Shown one piece after another: positions 23,917 through 31,245 of a DNA stretch of 64,000 bases. A program made the translations under genes and the position numbers. The notes beneath the pieces were generated by a model that was not told the origin of the DNA, ran no database searches, and saw nothing but the letters and a program-made list of their open reading frames with translations. The stretch's first letter is position 1; every line of letters starts with the position of its first letter. Location: NCBI RefSeq assembly GCF_030719295.1, contig NZ_CP120997.1, forward strand, positions 1,860,001 to 1,924,000. Direction: 5' to 3'. The stretch comes from Streptomyces sp. Mut1 (GTDB taxonomy: Bacteria; Actinomycetota; Actinomycetes; Streptomycetales; Streptomycetaceae).

Positions 23917-25187
23917 GCGTTCTCCCCCGTCCGGTCCGCCGCGCCCGGCCGACCGGGCTCCTGCGCGCGGGCCTCGACGGGCAGGATCGCATGGACGCGG
24001 AAGCCGCCCCCGTAGCGGGGACCGGCGGTGAGGGTGCCGCCGAGCGCGGTGACGCGTTCACGCATCCCGAGCAGGCCGTGGCCGCCGCCGCGCGTGGCCT
24101 GCGGGGTGCCGGCGGCGTTCCCCCGGCCGTCGTCCAGCACCATGACCTCGGCCGTGGCTCCGACCCGTACGACACTCACCTCGGCCCTGGCACCCGGACC
24201 GGCGTGCTTGCGCACATTGGTCAGGGCCTCCTGGATGACCCGGTACGCGGCCAGGTCGACGGCCGCGGGCAGCGGGGGCTCCTCCCCCACCGCGCAGGCC
24301 ACCTCGACGGACAGTCCCGCCTGCCGGACGCTCGCCACGAGTTGGCCCAGGAGAGCGAGGCCGGGGGCCGGTTCGGTGGGGGCCTCCGGGTCGCCGGACT
24401 GGCGCAGCAGCCCGACGGTGGCGCGGAGTTCGTTGAGCGCGGAGCGGCTCGCCTCGCGGACGTGGGCGAGGGCCTGTTTGGCCTGGTCGGGGCGTTTGTC
24501 CATGATGTGGGCGGCGACTCCGGCCTGCACGTTGACCAGGGCGATGTGGTGGGCGACGACGTCGTGCAGGTCGCGGGCGATCCGCAGCCGCTCCTCGGCC
24601 ACCCGGCGGCGGGCCTCCTCCTCGCGGGTGCGCTCGGCCCGCTCGGCGCGCTCCCTGATCGCGTCGACGAACGCGCGCCGGGAGCGGACCGCGTCGCCCG
24701 CCGCCGCGGCCATGCCGGTCCAGGCGAAGACGCCCAGGTTCTCCTGGCCGTACCAGGGCGCCGAGCCGAAGAGCATGGCGCCGGCGGTGAGCGCGGCCAT
24801 GGTGAGCAGCCCGACCCGCCAGGTGGTGGGCCGGTCGGTGCGGGCGGCGACGGTGTACAGCGCGATGACCGCGCTCATCACCACGGGCGTCGGCGGGTCG
24901 GCCGTGACCAGCTCCACGAAGGCCAGCGCGACGGTGACGGCGAGCACCGCCATGGGTTCGCGGCGGCGCCGGACCAGCGCCAGGCCGCCCAGCGTCATCA
25001 GCAGCAGACTGCTCGGGGCCGGGGTGCGGGTGCCGAAGGTGGGCGGCCCGTGGTGCCCGCCCGGGTCGACGTACGACGCGACGAGCATGGCCACGAGGAC
25101 GGCCAGGGCGAGCGCGCCGTCCAGCGCGAGGGGATGGGCGCGCAGCCAGTGGCGTACGCGCAGGACCCCGGTTCCGAGGGTGGTCAC
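23913..25187 (-). CDS. sensor histidine kinase (NarL-cognate, HisKA_3)
   Basis: A 424-aa membrane kinase. Residues about 20-165 hold several hydrophobic segments (roughly five TMs) and no large sensory loop, so the signal is likely sensed within the membrane. The dimerisation/phosphotransfer segment RIARDLHDVVAHH carries His208; the HATPase domain follows (VIQEALTNVRKHAG; DDGRG; GHGLLGMRERV). Start is GTG at 25187. It is translationally coupled to its response regulator. Together with the RND gene this resembles envelope-stress or drug-efflux control. Confidence 0.92.
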   Translation of the reverse strand: MTTLGTGVLRVRHWLRAHPLALDGALALAVLVAMLVASYVDPGGHHGPPTFGTRTPAPSSLLLMTLGGLALVRRRREPMAVLAVTVALAFVELVTADPPTPVVMSAVIALYTVAARTDRPTTWRVGLLTMAALTAGAMLFGSAPWYGQENLGVFAWTGMAAAAGDAVRSRRAFVDAIRERAERAERTREEEARRRVAEERLRIARDLHDVVAHHIALVNVQAGVAAHIMDKRPDQAKQALAHVREASRSALNELRATVGLLRQSGDPEAPTEPAPGLALLGQLVASVRQAGLSVEVACAVGEEPPLPAAVDLAAYRVIQEALTNVRKHAGPGARAEVSVVRVGATAEVMVLDDGRGNAAGTPQATRGGGHGLLGMRERVTALGGTLTAGPRYGGGFRVHAILPVEARAQEPGRPGAADRTGENA

Positions 25188-25270
25188 GTCCAGCTACGTT
25201 ACGGCGTGTCGCTCGCGGCCCGGTCCGGCCGCCGGGGAGCGCGGCGAGCGGCGGGGCCGCCCGTACGGCA

Positions 25271-25310
25271 CTGTGCCCCGCGTCCGGCGGGGGCCGGGCG
25301 CGGGGCACAG
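25271..25310 (-). terminator. hairpin after pspA operon
   Basis: CTGTGCCCCGCG (25271-25282) pairs with CGCGGGGCACAG (25299-25310) around a 16-nt GC-rich loop. It lies just downstream of the PspAA stop, between the Psp operon and the kinase operon on the same strand. Confidence 0.7.
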
Positions 25311-25338
25311 AGTGCGGGTGCTGGAGAGCCGCCGGGTG

Positions 25339-25617
25339 TCAGCCGGGGATCAGGCCGTCGTCGCTGAGCATGGCGCGTACCTCTTCGAGGGTCGCGTCGG
25401 GCGACGGCAGGATCAGCTCGGACGGCTCCAGGGAGTCGTCGGGCAAGGGTGTGCCGAGTTCGCGCACCCGGGCCAGGAGCGCGTGGAGGGTGGTGCGGAA
25501 GCCCGGCCCGTCACCGCTCTCCATCTCGGTGAGCAGGGCGTCGTCGAGCTTGTCGAGCTCGGCGAGATGACTGTCGGCCAGGACTGCCTGGCCCTCCCCC
25601 ATGATCCGTACGATCAT
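25339..25617 (-). CDS. PspA-associated protein PspAA
   Basis: A 92-aa acidic soluble protein beginning MIVRIMGEGQAVLADSHLAELDKLDDALL, the typical form of the PspAA family found beside pspA in Actinobacteria. It starts 9 nt after the pspA stop and is cotranscribed with it. The family is thought to assist PspA at the membrane; the detail is not established from the sequence. Confidence 0.88.
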   Translation of the reverse strand: MIVRIMGEGQAVLADSHLAELDKLDDALLTEMESGDGPGFRTTLHALLARVRELGTPLPDDSLEPSELILPSPDATLEEVRAMLSDDGLIPG

Positions 25618-25626
25618 GACGCTGCC

Positions 25627-26415
25627 TTAATTCTTGTCGAACTTGTGGGACTGACCGGTCTGCTGCTGGGCGTCCTGCGGGCCGCCCTCGATCGCCTGCT
25701 GCGAGGAGGAACCGCCGGCCAGTTCGGCCTTCATGCGCTGAAGTTCCAGCTCCACATCCGTACCACCGGAGATCCGGTCCAGCTCGGCGGCGATGTCGTC
25801 CTTCGCCGTGCCGCTCGGGTCGTCCAGGGCGCCGGAGGCGAGCAGCTCGTCGATCGCGCCCGCGCGCGCCTGGAGCTGCTGGGTCTTGTCCTCGGCCCGC
25901 TGAATGGCGAGGCCGACGTCGCCCATCTCCTCGGAGATGCCGGAGAAGGCCTCCCCGATCCGGGTCTGCGCCTGGGCCGCCGTGTAGGTGGCCTTGATGG
26001 TCTCCTTCTTCGTCCGGAAGGCATCCACCTTGGCCTGCAGCCGCTGGGCCGCCAGAGTGAGCTTCTCCTCCTCGCCCTGCAGCGTGGTGTGCTGCGTCTC
26101 CAGGTCGGTGACCTGCTGCTGGAGGGCGGCACGGCGCGACAGCGCCTCGCGCGCCAGGTCCTCGCGGCCGAGCGCGAGCGCCTTGCGGCCCTGGTCCTCC
26201 AGCTTCGAAGACTGGCCCTGCAACTGGTTCAGCTGCAGCTCCAGCCGCTTGCGCGAAGTCGCCACGTCGGCGACCCCGCGGCGCACCTTCTGAAGCAGCT
26301 CCAGCTGCTTCTGGTACGAGTAATCGAGGGTCTCGCGCGGATCCTCGGCCCGGTCAAGGGCCTTGTTTGCCTTCGCGCGGAAGATCATCCCCATACGCTT
26401 CATGACACCGCTCAT
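25627..26415 (-). CDS. pspA: PspA/IM30-family membrane-stress protein
   Basis: A 262-aa peripheral membrane protein, mostly long coiled coil (about 25-190, rich in Gln, Glu, Arg and Ala heptads), with an N-terminal amphipathic helix (SGVMKRMGMIFRAKANKAL). It polymerises on damaged inner membrane and limits proton leakage. A Gln-rich C-terminal tail (SSQQAIEGGPQDAQQQTGQ) follows. First gene of a two-gene operon with PspAA. It is divergent from the DUF3043 gene across a 326-nt region holding three direct repeats. Confidence 0.93.
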   Translation of the reverse strand: MSGVMKRMGMIFRAKANKALDRAEDPRETLDYSYQKQLELLQKVRRGVADVATSRKRLELQLNQLQGQSSKLEDQGRKALALGREDLAREALSRRAALQQQVTDLETQHTTLQGEEEKLTLAAQRLQAKVDAFRTKKETIKATYTAAQAQTRIGEAFSGISEEMGDVGLAIQRAEDKTQQLQARAGAIDELLASGALDDPSGTAKDDIAAELDRISGGTDVELELQRMKAELAGGSSSQQAIEGGPQDAQQQTGQSHKFDKN

Positions 26416-26741
26416 GGGCTTCGCGCGCCCCCTTCTGACTCAACTGGGCTCCAGCACTCCAACAGAACCCACAGTACGGGCCCTGCCTCTATTACCGCAC
26501 TGTTCGAGCGAGGATGGGGTCCTCCCCAAGGACGACTGTGCCCCCGGACCGCTCCGGCCCAGGGAGTAGGTGAGGGTCCGGGAAACGGTGTGAAGGCCGG
26601 GAATCGGGCGGGTGAAGGTCCGGGAATCCGCTGATGACGCCCGTATCGTCCCGCTCGTACACCCACCAGGACGCAGGCCGTTGCCGGATCGTTCCCGGCC
26701 GGTCTGGGGTCGTCGCGATCGACCCCGTACCCTTGGGCCTT
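26416..26741. other. 326-nt divergent intergenic region with three direct repeats
   Basis: No gene is supported here. It must hold the promoters of pspA and the DUF3043 gene. Three direct copies of a motif close to GTGAAGGTCCGGGAA lie at 26570-26587, 26590-26606 and 26612-26630, spaced 20 and 22 nt, that is about two helical turns, so a protein could bind them on one face of the DNA. Confidence 0.5.
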
Positions 26742-27341
26742 GTGTTCCGTAGCCGCTCCAAGGAAGAGAAGGCCCCCACCGACAAGGTGACGGCGGACCT
26801 CTCCAAGACGTCCCGCGACCCGCAGGCCCCCAAAGGTCGCCCCACCCCCAAGCGCAGCGAGGCCCAGTCGCAGCGCCGTCGTGCCTCCAGTGGCGCGCCG
26901 CTCGACCGCAAGGAGGCCATGAAGCGCCAGCGCGAAGCGCGGCGTGTGGACATGGCCAAGCAGCGGGAGGCGCTCGCCAGTGGTGACGAGCGCTATCTGC
27001 CCGCGCGCGACAAGGGGCCCGTGCGCCGCTTCGTCCGCGACTTCGTGGACTCGCGCTTCTGCATCGCGGAGTTCTTCCTGCCGCTCGCCGTGATCATCCT
27101 GATTCTCAGCGTGATCCAGGTGCAGGGCATCCAGAACATCTCGCTGCTGCTGTGGCTGATCGTGATCGTGCTGATCGTGATCGACTCGATCGGGCTCGCG
27201 TTCCGGCTGCGCAAGCAGCTGAACACGCGCTTCCCGGACACCCCGAAGCGCGGCGCGGTCGCCTACGGGCTGATGCGTACGCTCCAGATGCGTCGGCTCC
27301 GTCTGCCGAAGCCGCAGGTCAAGCGCGGGGAGCGGCCCTGA
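26742..27341 (+). CDS. DUF3043 membrane protein
   Basis: A 199-aa protein of the actinobacterial DUF3043 family, function unknown. Residues 1 to about 105 are very basic and hydrophilic (KEEKAPTDK, then RKEAMKRQREARR), followed by the conserved DERYLPARDKGPVRRFVRDFVDSR; two adjacent TM segments (about 110-155) and a basic C-terminus follow. The start is taken as the GTG at 26742 (VFRSRSKEEK), the family's usual beginning; upstream frame extension has no support. The stop overlaps the start of the methyltransferase gene. Confidence 0.88.
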   Translation: MFRSRSKEEKAPTDKVTADLSKTSRDPQAPKGRPTPKRSEAQSQRRRASSGAPLDRKEAMKRQREARRVDMAKQREALASGDERYLPARDKGPVRRFVRDFVDSRFCIAEFFLPLAVIILILSVIQVQGIQNISLLLWLIVIVLIVIDSIGLAFRLRKQLNTRFPDTPKRGAVAYGLMRTLQMRRLRLPKPQVKRGERP

Positions 27342-28183
27342 GTACGGAGTTCCCCGGCTCGGCCGACGGCGTAGCCGCCGGCCGGCGGGACGGTGCGGTC
27401 ACCGGTTTCGCCGGGGCCGCTCCGGCCTGGACGAAGGGGCTCTCCGGGCTGCGCAACACCGTGCGCCAGGAGCTGGTCGCCCGGCAGCTGGACGAGCAGA
27501 TGGCGGCCCGCTTCCCGGTCGGGCAGCGGCTGCGCATCCTCGACGTCGGCATGGGCCAGGGCACGCAGGCGCTCCGGCTCGCCCGCGCCGGCCACACGGT
27601 GACCGGGCTGGAGTCCGACCCGGAGATGCTGCGGGTCGCCCGTGAGGCGCTCGGCGGCGAGCCCGCGGGCATCCGCGAGCGGGTCCGCCTCATCGAGGGC
27701 AACGGCCAGGACACCGGGGTGCACTTCCTGCCCGGCAGCTTCGACGTGGTGCTCTGCCACGGCGTCCTGATGTACGTCCAGGAGCCGGACGCGATGGTCG
27801 CGGGCCTGGCGAGGATGCTGGCGCCGGGCGGGCTGCTGTCGCTGCTCGTACGGAACGCGGACGCGCTGGCGATGCGGCCCGGGACGGCCGGGGACTGGGA
27901 CGGGGCGCTGGCCGCGTTCGACAGCGCCCGGTACACCAACCGGCTCGGGCTGTCCGTGCGCGCGGACCGGCTCGACGCGCTCACGGCGACGCTGGCCTCG
28001 ATCGCGGCGCCGCTGCACGCCTGGTACGGGGTGCGGATCTTCACGGACAACGTGAGCAACGACGTCGAGCTGCCGCCCGCGGCAGAGCTGGAACGGGTGC
28101 TCGCGGCGGAGGACCGGGCGGGGCGGACGGACCCCTATCGCGGGGTGGCCGCGCTGCTGCACCTGTGCGGGGTGCGGGGGTAG
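27338..28183 (+). CDS. class I SAM-dependent methyltransferase
   Basis: A 281-aa protein of Rossmann fold. Motif I ILDVGMGQGTQALRLA lies near residues 67-82, acidic motif II ends in GLESDPEM, and motif IV/post IV is VVLCHGVLMYV and MLAPGGLLSLL. No ATG or GTG fits the 5' end. The best start is CTG at 27338, which overlaps the previous stop (CTGA) and has GGGGAG 5 nt upstream; the next candidate, GTG at 27461, would cut 41 residues of helical, conserved-looking sequence (AWTKGLSGLRN). Substrate unknown. Confidence 0.82.
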   Translation: MSTEFPGSADGVAAGRRDGAVTGFAGAAPAWTKGLSGLRNTVRQELVARQLDEQMAARFPVGQRLRILDVGMGQGTQALRLARAGHTVTGLESDPEMLRVAREALGGEPAGIRERVRLIEGNGQDTGVHFLPGSFDVVLCHGVLMYVQEPDAMVAGLARMLAPGGLLSLLVRNADALAMRPGTAGDWDGALAAFDSARYTNRLGLSVRADRLDALTATLASIAAPLHAWYGVRIFTDNVSNDVELPPAAELERVLAAEDRAGRTDPYRGVAALLHLCGVRG

Positions 28184-28261
28184 ATCTCCCGTCCGGCCGC
28201 GCGGTGCCCCGGTGGATGCGCTCAACAGGCCGCCATCGGGGCCGAAAGTAATAATCCGGAC

Positions 28262-29353
28262 ATGGATGTCTTTCACTCCCGCCGTCGTGCGCGCCGGCTG
28301 CTGCTGCCCCTGTCCGCCGGCTTCTGCGCCCTCGCGCTGGTGAGCGGCTGCTCCGGTTCGAACGCCTCCGCCTCGAAGCCCGACGCGACGAAGTCCGGAT
28401 CGGCCCAGCCCGGCCCTGCCCCGAAGGCCGCCGGTGATCTGCAGAGCGAGTACCAGTCCGTCATCAACGACGTGCTGCCGTCCGTCGTGCAGATCGACGC
28501 GTCCGACAGCCTCGGCTCCGGTGTGGTCTACGACGCCAAGGGCCACATCGTCACCAACGCCCACGTCGTCGGCGAGGAGAAGACGTTCAAGGTCACGGTG
28601 GCCACCGGCGAGAAGGTCCTGAAGGCGTCACTGGTCGCCACCTATCCCGAGCAGGATCTCGCCGTCATCAAGCTCGACGACGTGCCCGACGGGCTGCGGG
28701 CCGCGAAGTTCGGCGACTCGGAGAAGGTCGCCGTGGGACAGATCGTGCTGGCGATGGGCTCGCCGCTCGGCCTGTCCAGCAGCGTCACCCAGGGCATCGT
28801 CTCGGCGCTCGGCCGGACCGTGAGCGAGAGCAGCTCGGGCGGCGGGACCGGAGCGACCATCGCGAACATGGTCCAGACGTCGGCCGCGATCAACCCGGGC
28901 AACAGCGGCGGCGCCCTCGTCAACCTGAACAGCCAGGTCATCGGCATTCCGACGCTCGCGGCCTCCGACCCGCAGATGGGCGACAGCGCGGCGCCCGGGA
29001 TCGGCTTCGCCATCCCCGCCTCGATGGTGCGGACGGTGGCGGACCAGATCATCAAGAACGGCAAGGTCATCGACTCGGGCCGGGCCGCTCTGGACATCAC
29101 GGGCCGCACGGTCGTCAACGCCAGTTACCAGCCCGCGGGCGTCGCGATCGTCAGCGCGAAAAAGGGCGGCGCGGCCGCCGACGCGGGGCTGCGGTCCGGC
29201 GACATCATCACCAAGGTCGGCGGCACCCCCGTCACCACGATCACCTCGCTCTCCGAGGCCCTGGCCGGGAACAAGCCGGGCGACAAGGTGACCGTGACCT
29301 ACATGCGCGGCAACGCGGAGAAGACCGCCGATGTGACGCTCGGCGAGATCTGA
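28262..29353 (+). CDS. HtrA/DegP-like serine protease lipoprotein with PDZ domain
   Basis: A 363-aa extracytoplasmic protease. The signal peptide ends in the lipobox LVSGC with Cys30, so the protein is likely lipid-anchored. A Ser/Pro/Ala linker leads to a trypsin-like domain (about 60-235) with the triad His101 (TNAHVV), Asp132 (EQDLAVIKL) and Ser215 (NPGNSGGALV). A PDZ domain (about 270-360) carries GLRSGDIITKVGG. It would degrade or refold damaged envelope proteins. It stands alone, between a methyltransferase and a convergent small gene. Confidence 0.92.
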   Translation: MDVFHSRRRARRLLLPLSAGFCALALVSGCSGSNASASKPDATKSGSAQPGPAPKAAGDLQSEYQSVINDVLPSVVQIDASDSLGSGVVYDAKGHIVTNAHVVGEEKTFKVTVATGEKVLKASLVATYPEQDLAVIKLDDVPDGLRAAKFGDSEKVAVGQIVLAMGSPLGLSSSVTQGIVSALGRTVSESSSGGGTGATIANMVQTSAAINPGNSGGALVNLNSQVIGIPTLAASDPQMGDSAAPGIGFAIPASMVRTVADQIIKNGKVIDSGRAALDITGRTVVNASYQPAGVAIVSAKKGGAAADAGLRSGDIITKVGGTPVTTITSLSEALAGNKPGDKVTVTYMRGNAEKTADVTLGEI

Positions 29354-29366
29354 GGGACGCGGCACG

Positions 29367-29413
29367 GCGACGGCCGCCGGGCAGGCCCATCGGGCCCGCC
29401 CGGCGGCCGTCGC
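29367..29413. terminator. bidirectional hairpin terminator
   Basis: A 16-bp stem (29367-29382 with 29398-29413) with further pairing inside the loop lies between the convergent protease (ends 29353) and small protein (ends 29420) genes. Confidence 0.8.
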
Positions 29414-29419
29414 GTCCCG

Positions 29420-29632
29420 TCAGCCGGCCTCGTCGGCCCGGAGGCTCATCGGGCCGTAGATCTTCGTCCCGTCGTCGAAGAGCGTCACCTGCTCCGCCCC
29501 GCCGTCCAGGAGTTCCTTCCAGTACTCGCCGATCCAGGACTCCGCGTCACCCTGCGTCGTGAATTCCTCCGGCTGCAGGGCCGGCTCCGTCTCCGTACCG
29601 TCGGACTTCTCGAACCGCCACGTCCACGCCAT
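29420..29632 (-). CDS. small conserved-looking acidic protein, unknown function
   Basis: A 70-aa soluble protein (starts MAWTWRFEKSDGTETEPALQ; ends IYGPMSLRADEAG). The ATG at 29632 is chosen because GGGAGG lies 5-6 nt upstream; the ATG 6 codons before has no such site. It contains EEFTTQGDAESWIGEYWKEL, a probable helix. I believe similar short proteins are common in Streptomyces, but no function is known to me. Confidence 0.75.
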   Translation of the reverse strand: MAWTWRFEKSDGTETEPALQPEEFTTQGDAESWIGEYWKELLDGGAEQVTLFDDGTKIYGPMSLRADEAG

Positions 29633-29729
29633 GTGCGCCTCCCTGGTCATTTGTTACGGTCCGCAGCCTAATCGCTCCGGTCCGGAACAGAAGGGGCCCG
29701 GTCGCGCCTCGCGTACCCCACGTCGCGCA

Positions 29730-29751
29730 CCTCCCGCGTGCACGCGGGAGG
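29730..29751 (+). promoter_or_regulatory. perfect 22-bp palindrome covering the cobU ribosome binding site
   Basis: Positions 29730-29740 are the exact reverse complement of 29741-29751. The right arm contains GGGAGG (29746-29751), the likely Shine-Dalgarno of the GTG at 29760, 8 nt further on. It may be a repressor operator in DNA or a hairpin that hides the ribosome binding site in RNA. Confidence 0.6.
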
Positions 29752-29759
29752 ATCGGAAC

Positions 29760-30962
29760 GTGGAACTGACTCTCCTCGGCACCGGAGCCCCCGACGGGCT
29801 GCCGCGGCCCGACTGCCCCTGCGCCGCCTGCGCCACCGCCCGCGGGGCGGGCAGCCGGGCCGCGACCGCCCTTCTGGTCGACGACGCGCTGCTGCTCGAC
29901 CTCACGCCCGGGGCCGTGTTCGCCGCCGCCCGCGCGGGGCACTCGCTCACCGGCGTACGCCAGGTGCTCCTCACCCATCCGCACGACGGGCCCGCCGTCG
30001 AACTGCCCGCCGGGCTGCCGCCCGCGGGCCGGGTGCCGGACGGCCGGGTGCTGACGCTGATCAGCGGACACCGGGTGCGGGCCGTGCCGATGGACGCGCC
30101 GGGGACGGGTTACGAGGTGACGTCGCCGGAGGGCGCCCGGCTGCTCTACCTGCCGCCGGGCGGCGCACCGGCCGGCCTCACCGAGCCGGCCGCCCAGCCG
30201 TACGACCTGGTGGCGGCGGACATCGTGGGGCGGCCCGACGCGGTGGCACGGCTGCGGGCCGTCGGGGCGGCCGGGCCGGCCACCGAGCTGGTCGCCGTCC
30301 ACCTGGACCACGACGCCCCGCCGGGGCCCGAGCTGGAGCGCCGGCTCGCCGCGGCCGGGGCGCGGGCCGTCCCGGACGGCACGACCCTGACGGTGGGCGG
30401 CTACCCCGCGCCGCCCGTCGTGCCCCGGCGCACGCTGGTCACCGGCGGCGCGCGCTCCGGCAAGTCGGTCGAGGCGGAACGGCGCCTGGAGACGTACCCC
30501 GAGGTCGTGTACGTGGCGACCGGGGGCGGCCGGGACGGGGACGCGGAGTGGGCGGCGCGGGTGGGGCTGCACCGGGAGCGGAGGCCGGCGGCCTGGCGCA
30601 CCGAGGAGACGTGCGAGGTGGCCGGGCTGCTGGCCTCGGACGGGCCGCCGCTGCTGATCGACTGCCTGTCGCTCTGGCTGACCGACGCGATGGACCGGGT
30701 GGGCGCCTGGGACGACGCGGCGTGGGCGCGGGGCGGTGAGCGGGCGCTGCGGGACAGGACCGGCGAGCTGGTCGCCGCGGTGCGCGGGACGCGGCGCACC
30801 GTCGTCCTGGTGACCAACGAGACCGGCTCCGGTGTGGTCCCGGCGACGGCGGCCGGGCGGCGTTTCCGGGACGAGCTGGGGCGGCTGAACGCGGCGGTGG
30901 CCGAGGAGTGCGAGCAGGTGCTGCTGGTCGTGGCCGGACAGGTGCTGACGCTGCGCGGCTGA
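29760..30962 (+). CDS. cobU: bifunctional adenosylcobinamide kinase/guanylyltransferase with N-terminal MBL-like domain
   Basis: A 400-aa protein. Residues about 222-400 are CobU: P-loop GGARSGKS (229-236), VVYVATGG and LLIDCLSLWLTD. It phosphorylates adenosylcobinamide and transfers GMP to it in the late, nucleotide-loop stage of cobalamin synthesis. Residues 1 to about 215 resemble a metallo-beta-lactamase fold (VELTLLGTGAPDGLP; LLTHPHDGPAV at 71-81; HLDHDAPPG), but the HxHxDH metal motif is degraded to HPHDGP, so it is probably inactive. Start GTG at 29760. CobT follows after 283 nt, CobS lies at 35767. Confidence 0.92.
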   Translation: MELTLLGTGAPDGLPRPDCPCAACATARGAGSRAATALLVDDALLLDLTPGAVFAAARAGHSLTGVRQVLLTHPHDGPAVELPAGLPPAGRVPDGRVLTLISGHRVRAVPMDAPGTGYEVTSPEGARLLYLPPGGAPAGLTEPAAQPYDLVAADIVGRPDAVARLRAVGAAGPATELVAVHLDHDAPPGPELERRLAAAGARAVPDGTTLTVGGYPAPPVVPRRTLVTGGARSGKSVEAERRLETYPEVVYVATGGGRDGDAEWAARVGLHRERRPAAWRTEETCEVAGLLASDGPPLLIDCLSLWLTDAMDRVGAWDDAAWARGGERALRDRTGELVAAVRGTRRTVVLVTNETGSGVVPATAAGRRFRDELGRLNAAVAEECEQVLLVVAGQVLTLRG

Positions 30963-31005
30963 CCGTGCCGGGCGGGGCAGCCGCGCGCTTCGCGGGGCCG
31001 GCCCT

Positions 31006-31143
31006 GCGCGCGTGGGCTCCGGGGACGGCCGTCCGGGCCGACCGGACGGGCGTCCCGGTCCGGCCGCGCGCGTGGGCTCCGGTCCGACTCGATGGGCATG
31101 CCGAACCGTCGGGCGGGCCCGGTCGCGCGCGCATGGGCTCCGG
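31006..31143 (+). repeat. three direct repeats in the cobU-cobT gap
   Basis: GCGCGCGTGGGCTCCGG occurs at 31006-31022 and 31066-31082, and with one change (A for G) at 31127-31143, spacing 60 and 61 nt. The sequence between copies is only partly similar, so this is an old tandem duplication or a set of spaced binding sites. No ORF is supported in 30963-31245. Confidence 0.7.
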
Positions 31144-31245
31144 CGCACCGGCCGGGGCCGGAAAACGCGGCGGGTACTGTTCCGCAGTGAGCCCCCGCCG
31201 GGCTCCCCGGCCCACCCCACGTATCGACCCGCGAGGCAGATCCCC

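Noticed and set aside
20203..24015. 1270-codon plus-strand frame opposite the RND exporter, response regulator and kinase
   Set aside because: It is a long shadow frame typical of very GC-rich DNA; its translation is low-complexity (Asp/Gly/Arg-rich) and the opposite strand encodes clear protein families.
29650..29760. Cobalamin riboswitch before cobU
   Set aside because: The gap is only about 110 nt and lacks the B12-box; it holds a simple 22-bp palindrome instead.
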